DNA of 41,423 bases from an uncultured Stenotrophomonas sp. (lineage in GTDB: Bacteria > Pseudomonadota > Gammaproteobacteria > Xanthomonadales > Xanthomonadaceae): the NCBI GenBank assembly GCA_946223375.1, contig CAMICU010000011.1, forward strand, positions 1 to 41,423, in the 5' to 3' direction. Both the position numbers and the translations under genes were made by a program. Of the stretch, positions 1 through 8,173 are shown in pieces. The notes beneath the pieces are model-generated. The model was given only the letters and a program-made list of their open reading frames with translations. It had not been told where the DNA came from and did no database searches. How positions within the stretch are numbered: the stretch's first letter is position 1; each line of letters opens with the position of its first letter.

Positions 1-406
1 TGGTGATGTCGGTGGTGATCACCGGGTCGCCGCCGCCCAGCATCTGGTACAGCGGTGCGCCGTGCAGCTGCGCCCACAGGTCGTAGATGGCGATCTCCAC
101 GGCCGCCTTGGCGCTGGTGTTGCGCTCCAGCGAGGACTGGATCAGCCCGCAGATGCGGTTGAGGTTGGCGATGTCCTCGCCGATCAGGCGCGGCTTGATG
201 AAGGTGTTGATGGCTTCGATGATCGAGCCATGGGTGTCGCCGGTGATGACCGCGGTGGCCGGTGCTTCACCGTAGCCGGTATGGCCGCTGTCGGTGCGCA
301 CCATCACCACCACGTCCTCGACCGTCTCCACGGTACGCAGCGCGGTCTTGAACGGGGTTTTCAGGGGCACGCGCAGCATGCCCAGTTCGATGTCGGTGAT
401 CTTCAT
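1..406 (-). CDS. Dipeptide (L-Ala-D/L-Glu) epimerase, N-terminal 135 residues, cut by window edge
   Basis: The translation begins MKITDIELGMLRVPLKTPFK and contains MVRTDSGHTGYGEAPAT, the N-terminal capping-domain pattern of the enolase-superfamily dipeptide epimerases (YcjG/YkfB type). These convert L-Ala-D-Glu from murein peptides to L-Ala-L-Glu in the cytoplasm so that ordinary peptidases can finish the job. No signal peptide is visible. Only the capping domain and the start of the barrel lie inside the window, so the catalytic lysines and metal ligands cannot be checked; a muconate- or N-succinylamino-acid-racemase-like relative is the main alternative. The ATG at 404-406 overlaps the stop of the upstream NlpC/P60 gene (ATGA, 403-406), which implies translational coupling with an enzyme that releases L-Ala-D-Glu. 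Confidence 0.85.
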   Translation of the reverse strand, partial: MKITDIELGMLRVPLKTPFKTALRTVETVEDVVVMVRTDSGHTGYGEAPATAVITGDTHGSIIEAINTFIKPRLIGEDIANLNRICGLIQSSLERNTSAKAAVEIAIYDLWAQLHGAPLYQMLGGGDPVITTDIT

Positions 407-1848
407 TTTTCGGTGTGCGGACGGATGCGCTGGATGTTGGACATGCGGTCGATGTAGCGGGCGGTGTCGCTGGCCATCATCGGTTCGAGGGGGGTGACGG
501 AGACGCCGTTGAGACTGGCGTGCACGCGCTTGCCGCTGGCGTCGAACCAGCTGCCGCCGGAGGTGTCATGGATGACCCAGGTCAGCCCGTTGGACTGGCC
601 GATGGCCATCATCACGTGACCGGGGATGTAGACCAGGTCGCCGACCTGCAGCGCGGCGACGGCCGCATCCCGTTTGGCCTTGCCATCGGCATCGCTGAAG
701 GCGATGCGGTCCAGCGCCGGGCTCACCGCCTGCGCGCTGGTATTGCGCGGCAGCAGCACGCCGAAGCTGCGGTAGATCTCCGAGACGAAGCCGCTGCAGT
801 CGCGGGTGTCGTAGGAGTGGCCCCAGCCGTACCGCTCGCCAAGGAACTTGAAGGCCTGGCTGAGCAGGTTGCGCCGGGTCAGCGGCAGGTAGTCCGCTGC
901 GGTGTCCTGCGAGCGCGGCAGCAGCGCAGGCAGCAGCGCCAGGCTGCCGTCGGCGTTGCGCACCGGCAGCTGGATCACATGGCTGGCATGGGCCTGCTGG
1001 CCGTTGACCGGGGTCATTGCCGGCCAGTCGGCCAGCACCGGCACGCGCACGCCCATTTCCAGCTGCAGGTCGGATACGCGCGGTTCTTCGGGGGTGTGCA
1101 CGGTGCGCGCGGTGGCGCCGGTGATCACCCGGTACGGACCGCTGCTGCCGTAGCCGAACACCTGCGCGGCGTCGCCGATGCCGACGAAGCGCTTCTCCAT
1201 CCAGGCGACATAGCGCTCGCTGCTGACGAACACCCACTTGCCATCGGCGCTTTCGTGCAGCACCGCGACCGCGTCGCCCGGGAACAGGGCCGACTCCTGG
1301 AACCGGTCGATGTCGGTGTCGCCCTTGCTGCTGAACACGCGCAGCCCGGTTGGGAAGGCGCGCAGTGCGGCGCGCTGCACGACCAGCCCGTACTGGATCG
1401 GCCGGTTGTCGGCGATGCGCTGCAGCGCCAGGTTGTCGGTGATGGCCTTCAGCTGCGCGGCGCCCACTTCCGTGCCCTGCACGTCGTACAGCGTGCGGGT
1501 GGGCGGGCGCGAGATGGCGTTGATCTGCTCGCTCACCCAGGCACGCGGCAGCTGTGCGGGCAGGGCGCGCAGGTCATGGATGGAGGGGTCGAGCTGGCGC
1601 ATGCGCGCGTTCTGCGCGGCGATGCCGGCGCGGTCCAGCACCAGCGCGTCCGGGTCGGGCAGCTGCGCGATCCAGTGCTGCGCCGCGAGGTAGCTTTCCT
1701 GCAGACCGATGATGCCGGCATGGGCCGGGGCCGGCGTGGGCGGTGCCAGCGCCAGTGCCGGCCCGGCGCACAGCGCCGTGGCGAGGATCAGGGCCCGGGA
1801 CAGCGGCGCGAGGCGTCGGCGCTGGAGCAGCGACGGGATGGCGTACAT
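403..1848 (-). CDS. Secreted NlpC/P60 peptidase with SH3-type domains (YkfC-like)
   Basis: A 481-residue protein with a basic N-terminus and hydrophobic segment (residues about 10-35, ending ALALA), so exported. Residues about 40-160 resemble the N-terminal NLPC_P60 stabilising region and about 165-310 the SH3-like region of the YkfC-type gamma-D-glutamyl-L-diamino-acid endopeptidases. The C-terminal NlpC/P60 domain has the Cys in RDCSGFVSEIYR (C351), a His in PGHVMMAIG (H411) and a third polar residue in WVIHDT (H427). The family cuts D-Glu-meso-diaminopimelate bonds in free stem peptides, leaving L-Ala-D-Glu, the substrate of the coupled downstream epimerase. The ATG at 1848 follows an AGGGGAG ribosome site. 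Export would place the cut in the periplasm, unlike cytoplasmic recycling. The family is secure; the exact bond is inferred. Confidence 0.9.
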   Translation of the reverse strand: MYAIPSLLQRRRLAPLSRALILATALCAGPALALAPPTPAPAHAGIIGLQESYLAAQHWIAQLPDPDALVLDRAGIAAQNARMRQLDPSIHDLRALPAQLPRAWVSEQINAISRPPTRTLYDVQGTEVGAAQLKAITDNLALQRIADNRPIQYGLVVQRAALRAFPTGLRVFSSKGDTDIDRFQESALFPGDAVAVLHESADGKWVFVSSERYVAWMEKRFVGIGDAAQVFGYGSSGPYRVITGATARTVHTPEEPRVSDLQLEMGVRVPVLADWPAMTPVNGQQAHASHVIQLPVRNADGSLALLPALLPRSQDTAADYLPLTRRNLLSQAFKFLGERYGWGHSYDTRDCSGFVSEIYRSFGVLLPRNTSAQAVSPALDRIAFSDADGKAKRDAAVAALQVGDLVYIPGHVMMAIGQSNGLTWVIHDTSGGSWFDASGKRVHASLNGVSVTPLEPMMASDTARYIDRMSNIQRIRPHTEK

Positions 1849-1872
1849 GGGAGCTCCCCTCTGAGATGCCTC

Positions 1873-1916
1873 GGAATATTTATTCCTTTCATCGACGAAA
1901 GCAAGAATAAATTATT
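1873..1916. promoter_or_regulatory. AT-rich divergent control region with two inverted repeats
   Basis: Between the divergent NlpC/P60 and transglutaminase genes the sequence is strikingly AT-rich against a GC-rich background. It has a perfect inverted repeat GGAATA-tt-TATTCC (1873-1886) and a second AATAA-a-TTATT (1906-1916). The second abuts a candidate -35 element. These are plausible operator sites for a regulator of the peptide-scavenging genes; no specific regulator family is recognised. Confidence 0.45.
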
Positions 1917-1942
1917 GACCCGTTATCAGGTGCGTGTTAAAC
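1915..1942 (+). promoter_or_regulatory. Candidate sigma-70 promoter of the transglutaminase-TonB receptor unit
   Basis: TTGACC (1915-1920) and TTAAAC (1937-1942) are separated by 16 bp. Transcription would start near 1949, which favours the GTG at 1978 over the upstream in-frame GTG at 1930 as the start of the transglutaminase gene. The -35 overlaps the second inverted repeat. Pattern match only. Confidence 0.4.
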
Positions 1943-1977
1943 AGCCGTTACCACCCTGCACCCCTGGATGTGTTGCC

Positions 1978-3477
1978 GTGGCTTCAACCGTCGATTCTGC
2001 CTGCTTTGCCCGTGTCCCGTTCGCCCGCAAGGCGGCCGTGGCGTTGCTGGGCCTGGCCATCAGCTGTGCCGTGCAGGCCGGGGAAGCGCCGTCGCTGCAG
2101 CTGCCGGAACTGGTGGCGCAGGTGGATCGCGGTGATTTTGCCGGCGCGCAGGCGCGGATCGACACCGCGTTGGCCGCGCCCGGGCTTGATGAGGCCAGCC
2201 GTGCCGCCTACGCGTTCCAGCAGGAGCGGATGCGTCGCATGCGGCTGGATTTCACCCTGGACGAGGCGCAGGCCAAGGCCGCGGTACGTCGCTCCATTCC
2301 GGATCTGCGCGATGCCGAGTTCACCGCCTGGGACGATGCCGGGCTGATCGAGCATCTGGACATCGACGGCCAGCGCCGCTGGTTCAAGCGCGCGCCGAAC
2401 AACCTGTTCCTGTTGAGTGAGGAGGCCTCGCTGCGCCGGCCCGCCGACAAGCGCATCGCCCGGCCCGGCCCCTACGAGCGGTATGGCGCCCACCATGGCG
2501 CTGTCATCCGTGCGTCGGCGCAGGGCGGGGCGAGCAGCCTCCTGCCGCATCGCGTCCGCATCACCCAGTCGATCACGGTGGACGCCGATGCGGTGCCCGC
2601 CGGCGAAACGGTGCGCGCGTGGATACCGTATCCGCGGGCGATCCCGGGCCAGCAGGAAGACATCCGCTGGCTGGGCAGCGTGCCGGCCGGTGCGCAGGTC
2701 GCGCCGGAAGACACGCTGCAGCGCACCGCCTACCTCGAGCGCACCGCGGTGGCGGGCTCGCCGACCGAGTTTTCGGTCAACTATGAAGTCACCATCTCCG
2801 CGCGCCGGTTCGTGATCGACCCGGACAAGGTGCTGCCGACGCCGTCCGACCCGGCGCTGGCGCCGTTCCTGGCCGAGCGCGCACCGCACGTGGTGTATAC
2901 GCCGGCGATGCGCGAGTTCTCGCGCCGCGCGGTCGGCAACGAGACCAACCCGTACCGGGTGGCCAAGAAGCTGTTCGATGCGGTGGACCGGATTCCGTGG
3001 GGCGGTGCCCGCGAGTACTCGACCATCAGCAACATCTCCGACTACGCGCTGCATGCCGGCCATGCCGACTGCGGGCAGCAGACGCTGCTGCTGATCGCAC
3101 TGCTGCGCATGAACGGCATCCCCGCGCGCTGGCAGTCGGGCATGGTGTTCTCCGACAACGAGGTTGGCTACAACAACCTGCATGACTGGGGCGCGATGTA
3201 CCTGGCGCCGTACGGCTGGGTGCCGGTCGACGTCAGCACCGGTGCGCTGGACAGTGACCGGCCGGCGGAGCGGGATTTCTATTTCGGCGGGCTGGACGCC
3301 TACCGCATTGCGTTCAATGACGATTATTCCCGCGCGCTGGTGCCTGCCAAGCAGCACTTCCGCTCGGAAACGGTCGATCTTCAACGCGGGGAAGTGGAGT
3401 GGGCCGGGGGGAACCTCTACTTCAACCAATGGCAGTACGACTTCCAGTCGCAGGTGCTGCCGGCTACAGGGAAATAA
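1978..3477 (+). CDS. Secreted transglutaminase-like cysteine protein
   Basis: About 499 residues from the GTG at 1978. The first 35 residues form a signal peptide (RKAAVALLGLAISCAVQAG). Residues about 195-285 form a beta-rich region (VRITQSITVDADAVPAGETV) like that in front of many bacterial transglutaminase-like domains. The catalytic triad is readable: Cys in HADCGQQTLLL (C365), His in NNLHDWGAMY (H402) and Asp in VPVDVST (D418). Bacterial members of this fold act as peptidases, amidases or crosslinkers; the substrate is unknown here, but the position between murein-peptide enzymes and upstream of an Oar-like receptor suggests a periplasmic peptide-processing role. The start is uncertain: there is no clear ribosome site, and GTG 1930 would add 16 residues. 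The reading frame stays open far upstream, but that part is antisense to the NlpC/P60 gene. Confidence 0.85.
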   Translation: MASTVDSACFARVPFARKAAVALLGLAISCAVQAGEAPSLQLPELVAQVDRGDFAGAQARIDTALAAPGLDEASRAAYAFQQERMRRMRLDFTLDEAQAKAAVRRSIPDLRDAEFTAWDDAGLIEHLDIDGQRRWFKRAPNNLFLLSEEASLRRPADKRIARPGPYERYGAHHGAVIRASAQGGASSLLPHRVRITQSITVDADAVPAGETVRAWIPYPRAIPGQQEDIRWLGSVPAGAQVAPEDTLQRTAYLERTAVAGSPTEFSVNYEVTISARRFVIDPDKVLPTPSDPALAPFLAERAPHVVYTPAMREFSRRAVGNETNPYRVAKKLFDAVDRIPWGGAREYSTISNISDYALHAGHADCGQQTLLLIALLRMNGIPARWQSGMVFSDNEVGYNNLHDWGAMYLAPYGWVPVDVSTGALDSDRPAERDFYFGGLDAYRIAFNDDYSRALVPAKQHFRSETVDLQRGEVEWAGGNLYFNQWQYDFQSQVLPATGK

Positions 3478-3525
3478 ACAGCTGTTCCAGGTGTACTTCC
3501 AAATATCTGCAGGAGAGAGCAGGGG

Positions 3526-6500
3526 ATGAATACGAAACTGTTGAAGAAGGCGGCGTTGTCCGTTGCGTTGGGTGCCTGTCTTGGCGCACTCGCGCCCAGC
3601 GTGATGGCGCAGAGTGCCACCGGCGCCATCGCCGGCCGTGCCAGCACCGGTGACCAGATCACCATCACCAACAAGGCCACCGGCCTGACCCGCAGCGTCA
3701 CGGTGGGGGCCGATGGCGCCTACCGCCTGAGCCAGCTGCCGGTGGGCGACTACAGCCTGCAGGTGAAGCGTGCCGGTGAAACCGACAAGGAGCCACTGGC
3801 GGTCAATGTGTCGCTGGGCGGCACCACCAACGTCAACCTCGGCGGCGGTGACGGCAGCGCGGTGACCCTGGACTCGGTGCAGGTGGTTGGCTCCAAGATC
3901 GTCAACCGCGTCGACGTGTACTCCACCGAGTCCTCGTTCAACGTCAATCGTGAAGAGCTGGCACGCATGCCGGTGCCGCAGGATCTGTCCTCGGTGGCGC
4001 TGCTGGCACCGGGCGTGATCGGTGGCAACTCGTCGTTCGGCGGCATCTCCTTCGGCGGCTCTTCGGTGGCCGAGAACTCGATCTTCATCAACGGCCTGAA
4101 CGTCACCGATTTCTACAAGCGGCAGAGCTTCTCGAGCGCGCCGTTCGCGTTCTTCGAGGAGTTCCAGATCAAGACCGGCGGCTATTCGGCCGAGTTCGGC
4201 CGCTCCACCGGTGGCGTGATCAATGCGGTCAGCCGCTCCGGCAGCAACGAACTCAAGGGCGGCGTGTCGGTGACGTTCGAGCCGTCCGCGTTCCGCTCCA
4301 AGGCCGACGACCACTATTACGCCGATGGCCGGACCAACGTCCGCTCCAGCCACGATACACGCAGTTTCCTCAAGGCCAACGGCTGGGCCTCCGGTCCGCT
4401 GGTCAAGGACAAGCTGTTCCTGTTCGCGATGTACGAACAGCGCGACAACAAGTCCGGAAACACCAACGCCGCGGGCAACAGCTGGACCAAGAGTGAGTCG
4501 AACAACGGCTTCTGGGGCACCAAGCTGGACTGGAACATCAACGACAATCACCTGTTGGAGTTGATGGCGTTCTCGGATGAAGGCGATGTTGATTCCGACA
4601 TCTACACCTATGATTTCGCCAGTTCCACCATCGGCAGTGGTGCCCCCAGCCAGTCTACCGCTTCGAGCGGCGGCACCAGTGGTTCCGTGACCTACACCGG
4701 GCATTTCGGTGACAACTTCACCGCCAAGGCGATGTACGGCATCAACCGCAGCAGCAGCTACAACCGCTCGCCTGCGGATGGTCTGTGCGACTACGTCACC
4801 TACGAGAACGCCAGCTACGGTGCGACCTATCGTGCGATGGGCAGTCCGGTGCTGGGCTGCCACCCCGGCGGCACGGTCGTGGATCATGAAGACGAACGCA
4901 CCGCCAAGCGCCTGGACTTCGAGTGGGTACTGGGTGACCACCAGCTGCGGTTCGGCTGGGATCACGAACTGATGACCACGGATCGCAGGACGAAGTACCC
5001 GGGCCCGACCCGCAAGTACTACACCGCCTACGGTACCCAGCCGGGCAATCTGCTCGATAACGGCGCGGTCGTTCCTGGCGGCGTGAATGCCATCCTGCGC
5101 GCCCGAGAGCGTTCCGATGGCGGCGTGTTCGACATCAAGGCCAGCGCGTTCTATCTGGAAGACAACTGGAGCGTCACCCCGCACCTGATGCTGAATCTCG
5201 GCGTGCGCATGGACAACTTCGAGAACATGACCACGGTGGGGACCACCTTCACCAAGCAGGACAACCTGTTCTCGCCGCGTCTGGGTTTCTCCTGGGACAT
5301 GAAGGGTGATGGCAGCACCAAACTGTTCGGTAACCTCGGCCGTTACTACATGCCGATCCCGAGCATCCTGAGCTACAACTTCGCTGGCGGCCTGACCGAC
5401 GAATACACCTATTACGCGCTGGACGGCTGGCGACAGGAAACCAACCCGGTCACCGGTGCGGCTTATATGGCACCGATCATCGGTGCGCAGATCGGCCCGG
5501 TGGATACCTCGCAGAACATCGCCGTGCAGGATCTGCGGCAGAGCGTCGATCGTGACCTGGATGCGGTCTACCAGGACGAAGCGATCCTGGGTTTCCAGTC
5601 GATGATCAGCCAGGCATGGTCCTGGGGCGTCACTGGTACCTACCGGCGCATGCCGAACGCGATGGATGACATGCGCATCAACGCGCTGTGCGGCAAGCGG
5701 CACGGGAACCTGTGGCCGATCGCCAACCCGGGTGACAAGTTGACCCTGTGGGGCACCAAGGCGATGGGCTGTGCGGAAGACGGCTGGGTCACGATCGACA
5801 CCTCCAAGGAGGGCTACATCATGGCCGGCAGCGAGAAGATCATCGGTTACTCCAAGCCCAAGCGCACCTACAAATCGGTCGAGCTGCAGATCGATCGCGC
5901 GTGGGATGACAAGTGGGCGTTCAACGCCTCCTACCTGTGGTCGAAGTCGTCCGGCAACCACGAAGGCCCGGTCAATTCCGATACCAACTATGCCGACACC
6001 GGCATGGTCCAGCACTGGGATCACCCGGCCAACAACCAGCGCTACGGCGATCTGTTCAACGACCACCGTCATCAGATCAAGCTGCGTGCCAGCTACAAGC
6101 TCAACGACATGTGGTCGTTCGGCAGCACGTTCACGGCGCTTTCCGGTGGTCCGATCACCGCGTTCGGCGTGACCTGGCCGGATGAGAATGCCGCAGTGGC
6201 CAGCTATACCAGCACCGGCAGTGGTGGTGGCACCGGCTGGCTGTGCGTGGACAAGTGCGCAGGGCCGTGGCAGGACCGTGTGTACAAGTACTCGCCGCGC
6301 GGTGATTTCGGACGGATGCCGTGGACGTACAACCTCGGTGCCACCGTTACCTGGACGCTGCCGGTCGAGGGCATTGACCTGAAGGCCAGCCTGTCGATCT
6401 ACAACCTGATCAACACCCAGGAAGTGATCAACGTTGCCGCCCGCTACGAAGGCCAGCCAGGTGTCAAGCGTGACACCTTCGGTACCGGTACCCGTTGGCA

Positions 6501-6543
6501 GGCACCGCGCTACGCGCAGCTGATGGTCAACTGGAACTTCTGA
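3526..6543 (+). CDS. Oar-like TonB-dependent outer-membrane receptor
   Basis: A 1005-residue receptor that starts 48 bp after the transglutaminase stop with a good ribosome site (AGGAGAG). A signal peptide ends at VMAQS. Residues about 30-115 form a carboxypeptidase-regulatory-like beta domain (ITITNKATGLTRSVTVGADG, then YRLSQLPVGDYSLQV), followed by a TonB-box-like segment (LDSVQVVGSK), a plug (about 140-260, with INGLNVTDFYKRQ and SAEFGRSTGGVINAVSRSGS) and a long beta-barrel ending in the assembly signature MVNWNF. Oar-type receptors in Xanthomonadaceae are usually linked to uptake or export of peptides and proteins. Its place in one unit with a transglutaminase-like protein and beside peptidoglycan peptidases suggests murein peptides as ligand, which is inference. 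The family call is firm. Confidence 0.93.
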   Translation: MNTKLLKKAALSVALGACLGALAPSVMAQSATGAIAGRASTGDQITITNKATGLTRSVTVGADGAYRLSQLPVGDYSLQVKRAGETDKEPLAVNVSLGGTTNVNLGGGDGSAVTLDSVQVVGSKIVNRVDVYSTESSFNVNREELARMPVPQDLSSVALLAPGVIGGNSSFGGISFGGSSVAENSIFINGLNVTDFYKRQSFSSAPFAFFEEFQIKTGGYSAEFGRSTGGVINAVSRSGSNELKGGVSVTFEPSAFRSKADDHYYADGRTNVRSSHDTRSFLKANGWASGPLVKDKLFLFAMYEQRDNKSGNTNAAGNSWTKSESNNGFWGTKLDWNINDNHLLELMAFSDEGDVDSDIYTYDFASSTIGSGAPSQSTASSGGTSGSVTYTGHFGDNFTAKAMYGINRSSSYNRSPADGLCDYVTYENASYGATYRAMGSPVLGCHPGGTVVDHEDERTAKRLDFEWVLGDHQLRFGWDHELMTTDRRTKYPGPTRKYYTAYGTQPGNLLDNGAVVPGGVNAILRARERSDGGVFDIKASAFYLEDNWSVTPHLMLNLGVRMDNFENMTTVGTTFTKQDNLFSPRLGFSWDMKGDGSTKLFGNLGRYYMPIPSILSYNFAGGLTDEYTYYALDGWRQETNPVTGAAYMAPIIGAQIGPVDTSQNIAVQDLRQSVDRDLDAVYQDEAILGFQSMISQAWSWGVTGTYRRMPNAMDDMRINALCGKRHGNLWPIANPGDKLTLWGTKAMGCAEDGWVTIDTSKEGYIMAGSEKIIGYSKPKRTYKSVELQIDRAWDDKWAFNASYLWSKSSGNHEGPVNSDTNYADTGMVQHWDHPANNQRYGDLFNDHRHQIKLRASYKLNDMWSFGSTFTALSGGPITAFGVTWPDENAAVASYTSTGSGGGTGWLCVDKCAGPWQDRVYKYSPRGDFGRMPWTYNLGATVTWTLPVEGIDLKASLSIYNLINTQEVINVAARYEGQPGVKRDTFGTGTRWQAPRYAQLMVNWNF

Positions 6544-6556
6544 TCGTGTGTTGAAC

Positions 6557-6589
6557 GAACGGCCCGCTTCGGCGGGCCGTTCGCTTTCT
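6557..6589 (+). terminator. Rho-independent terminator after the TonB receptor
   Basis: Two perfect 11-bp arms, GAACGGCCCGC (6557-6567) and GCGGGCCGTTC (6572-6582), enclose a TTCG tetraloop and are followed by GCTTTCT. It lies directly after the receptor stop and only 15 bp before the next start, so the S12 hydrolase gene needs readthrough or its own promoter. The U-tract is short. Confidence 0.8.
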
Positions 6590-6604
6590 GCTGGAGACGT
6601 GGCG

Positions 6605-8173
6605 ATGCGTTTGAACATTCTCTGGGCGCCGGCACTGATGCTGCTGGGGCTGCCGGCAGCGGCTTCGACAACGGCCTCCGCGCCGGCTGACCCGGCCCGC
6701 ATGCAGCAGCTGGTCGACCAGGCCGTGCAGCACTACCGGCTGCCCGGTATCGCCGTCGGCGTGATCGAGAACGGCAAGATCGTCTACCGCGGCACCCGCG
6801 GCGAGCTGGTCGCCGGCGAAGGCATGCCGGTGGATGCGGATTCCCTGTTCAAGATTGCCTCCAACAGCAAGGCGATGACCGCCGCGGTGCTGGCGCGGCT
6901 GGTGCAGGCCGGCACGCTGCGCTGGGACGATCCGGTGACAAAGCATCTTCCGCAGTTCCGGATGCATGACCCGTGGGTCACGCGCAACATGCAGGTGCGC
7001 GACCTGCTGATCCACAACAGCGGCCTCGGCCTGGGGGCCGGCGACCTGATGCTGTGGCCGGAGCCCAACGACTTTGATCGCAGCGACATCATCGCCGGAT
7101 TGGCGCATCTGAAGCCGGCCGGCAGCTTCCGCGCCGACTATGCCTACGACAACCTGCTGTACGTCGTCGCCGGTGAAGTGGCCGCCGCCGCGGCCGGCAA
7201 GCCCTATGCGCAGCTGGTGCGCGAGCAGATCTTCGAGCCGCTGGGCATGCAGCGCTGCCAGGTGGGCGCATGGTCACCTGCCGTGCTCGGCAATATCGCC
7301 CAGCCGCATCGTCGTGATGGTCAGCGCAACATCGCCGCCGAACGCGATCCCGCGCAGGTCACCGATTTCCCGTCGATGGCGGCCGGCGGCATCCGCTGCA
7401 GCCTCAACGACATGCTGCGCTGGATGCAGGTGCTGCTGGATCCGGCGCAGGCACCTGGCTGGCTGGATGACACGCAGCGCCGCGCGTTGTGGACGGCGCA
7501 CATGCCGATGCCGATCAGCCAGCGCCAGCGCGACTGGGACAACAGCCATTTCTCCGCCTACGGCTATGGTTGGCGGCTGTCGGACATGGATGGCCAGTGG
7601 AAGGTGGCCCATACCGGCACGCTGTCGGGCATGTATTCCTCGCTGGCGCTGCTGCCGGACCGCAAGGTCGGCGTGGTCATGTTGATCAATGGCGAGGCCG
7701 AGGAGGCACGGACCGCGCTGATGCAGGCCATGCTCAAGCAGTACACCGCACCGGCCGCCGCGGTGGACGTGCTGTATTACGCGGCGCAGATCGCGCAGGC
7801 CGCACGCCAACGCCAGGCGGCCGGCCATGTGCGACCGGCGCTGGCCGACCGCACCGCGGCGCGGCCGGATGAACTGGCCGGGAAACTCGGTGTGTGGCGC
7901 GATCCGTGGTTCGGCGAGGTACGCCTGTGCGCGGACCGAGGGGCGGTGCAGTTCCGTTCGGTCAAGTCGCCGGCCATGCATGGGCCGGTGCAGCGCAGTG
8001 CTGGACGCTGGTTCGTCGCCTGGCAGGGCCTGGGCGAGGACGCCGACGCCTGGCTGGAATTCGGCGGCGAGGCAGCGCACCCTGTGATGCATCTGCGCGC
8101 GATCGATCCGGACATCGACTTCAGCTATGACTACCAGGACCTGGAATTCCGCCGTGTCGGCAACTGCAACTAG
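6605..8173 (+). CDS. Secreted serine hydrolase, beta-lactamase/D-aminopeptidase family (peptidase S12)
   Basis: About 522 residues from the ATG at 6605, chosen because it follows CTGGAGAC and opens with a signal peptide (MRLNILWAPALMLLGLPAAA); an ATG at 6548 is in frame but overlaps the terminator. The S12/class-C fold motifs are present: S-N-S-K (S86-K89), Y-D-N (Y181-N183) and H-T-G (H336). The C-terminal 110 residues resemble the beta-sandwich (DUF3471-like) appended to many such enzymes. Members include class C beta-lactamases, D,D-carboxypeptidases and D-stereospecific aminopeptidases. With the overlapping D-Ala-D-Ala dipeptidase gene downstream, a role in trimming D-amino-acid-containing murein peptides is the simplest reading. 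Beta-lactamase activity cannot be excluded from sequence. Confidence 0.88.
   Translation: MRLNILWAPALMLLGLPAAASTTASAPADPARMQQLVDQAVQHYRLPGIAVGVIENGKIVYRGTRGELVAGEGMPVDADSLFKIASNSKAMTAAVLARLVQAGTLRWDDPVTKHLPQFRMHDPWVTRNMQVRDLLIHNSGLGLGAGDLMLWPEPNDFDRSDIIAGLAHLKPAGSFRADYAYDNLLYVVAGEVAAAAAGKPYAQLVREQIFEPLGMQRCQVGAWSPAVLGNIAQPHRRDGQRNIAAERDPAQVTDFPSMAAGGIRCSLNDMLRWMQVLLDPAQAPGWLDDTQRRALWTAHMPMPISQRQRDWDNSHFSAYGYGWRLSDMDGQWKVAHTGTLSGMYSSLALLPDRKVGVVMLINGEAEEARTALMQAMLKQYTAPAAAVDVLYYAAQIAQAARQRQAAGHVRPALADRTAARPDELAGKLGVWRDPWFGEVRLCADRGAVQFRSVKSPAMHGPVQRSAGRWFVAWQGLGEDADAWLEFGGEAAHPVMHLRAIDPDIDFSYDYQDLEFRRVGNCN

Noticed and set aside
415..1977. Upstream extension of the transglutaminase reading frame to a 1020-residue protein
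   Set aside because: The extension is antisense to the NlpC/P60 gene, and the signal peptide begins only after 1978.
1984..6702. A 1572-codon open frame on the minus strand opposite the transglutaminase and TonB receptor genes
   Set aside because: It is a high-GC codon-position artefact: the product is Arg/His/Val-rich without domains, and the opposite strand encodes two proteins with complete family motifs.
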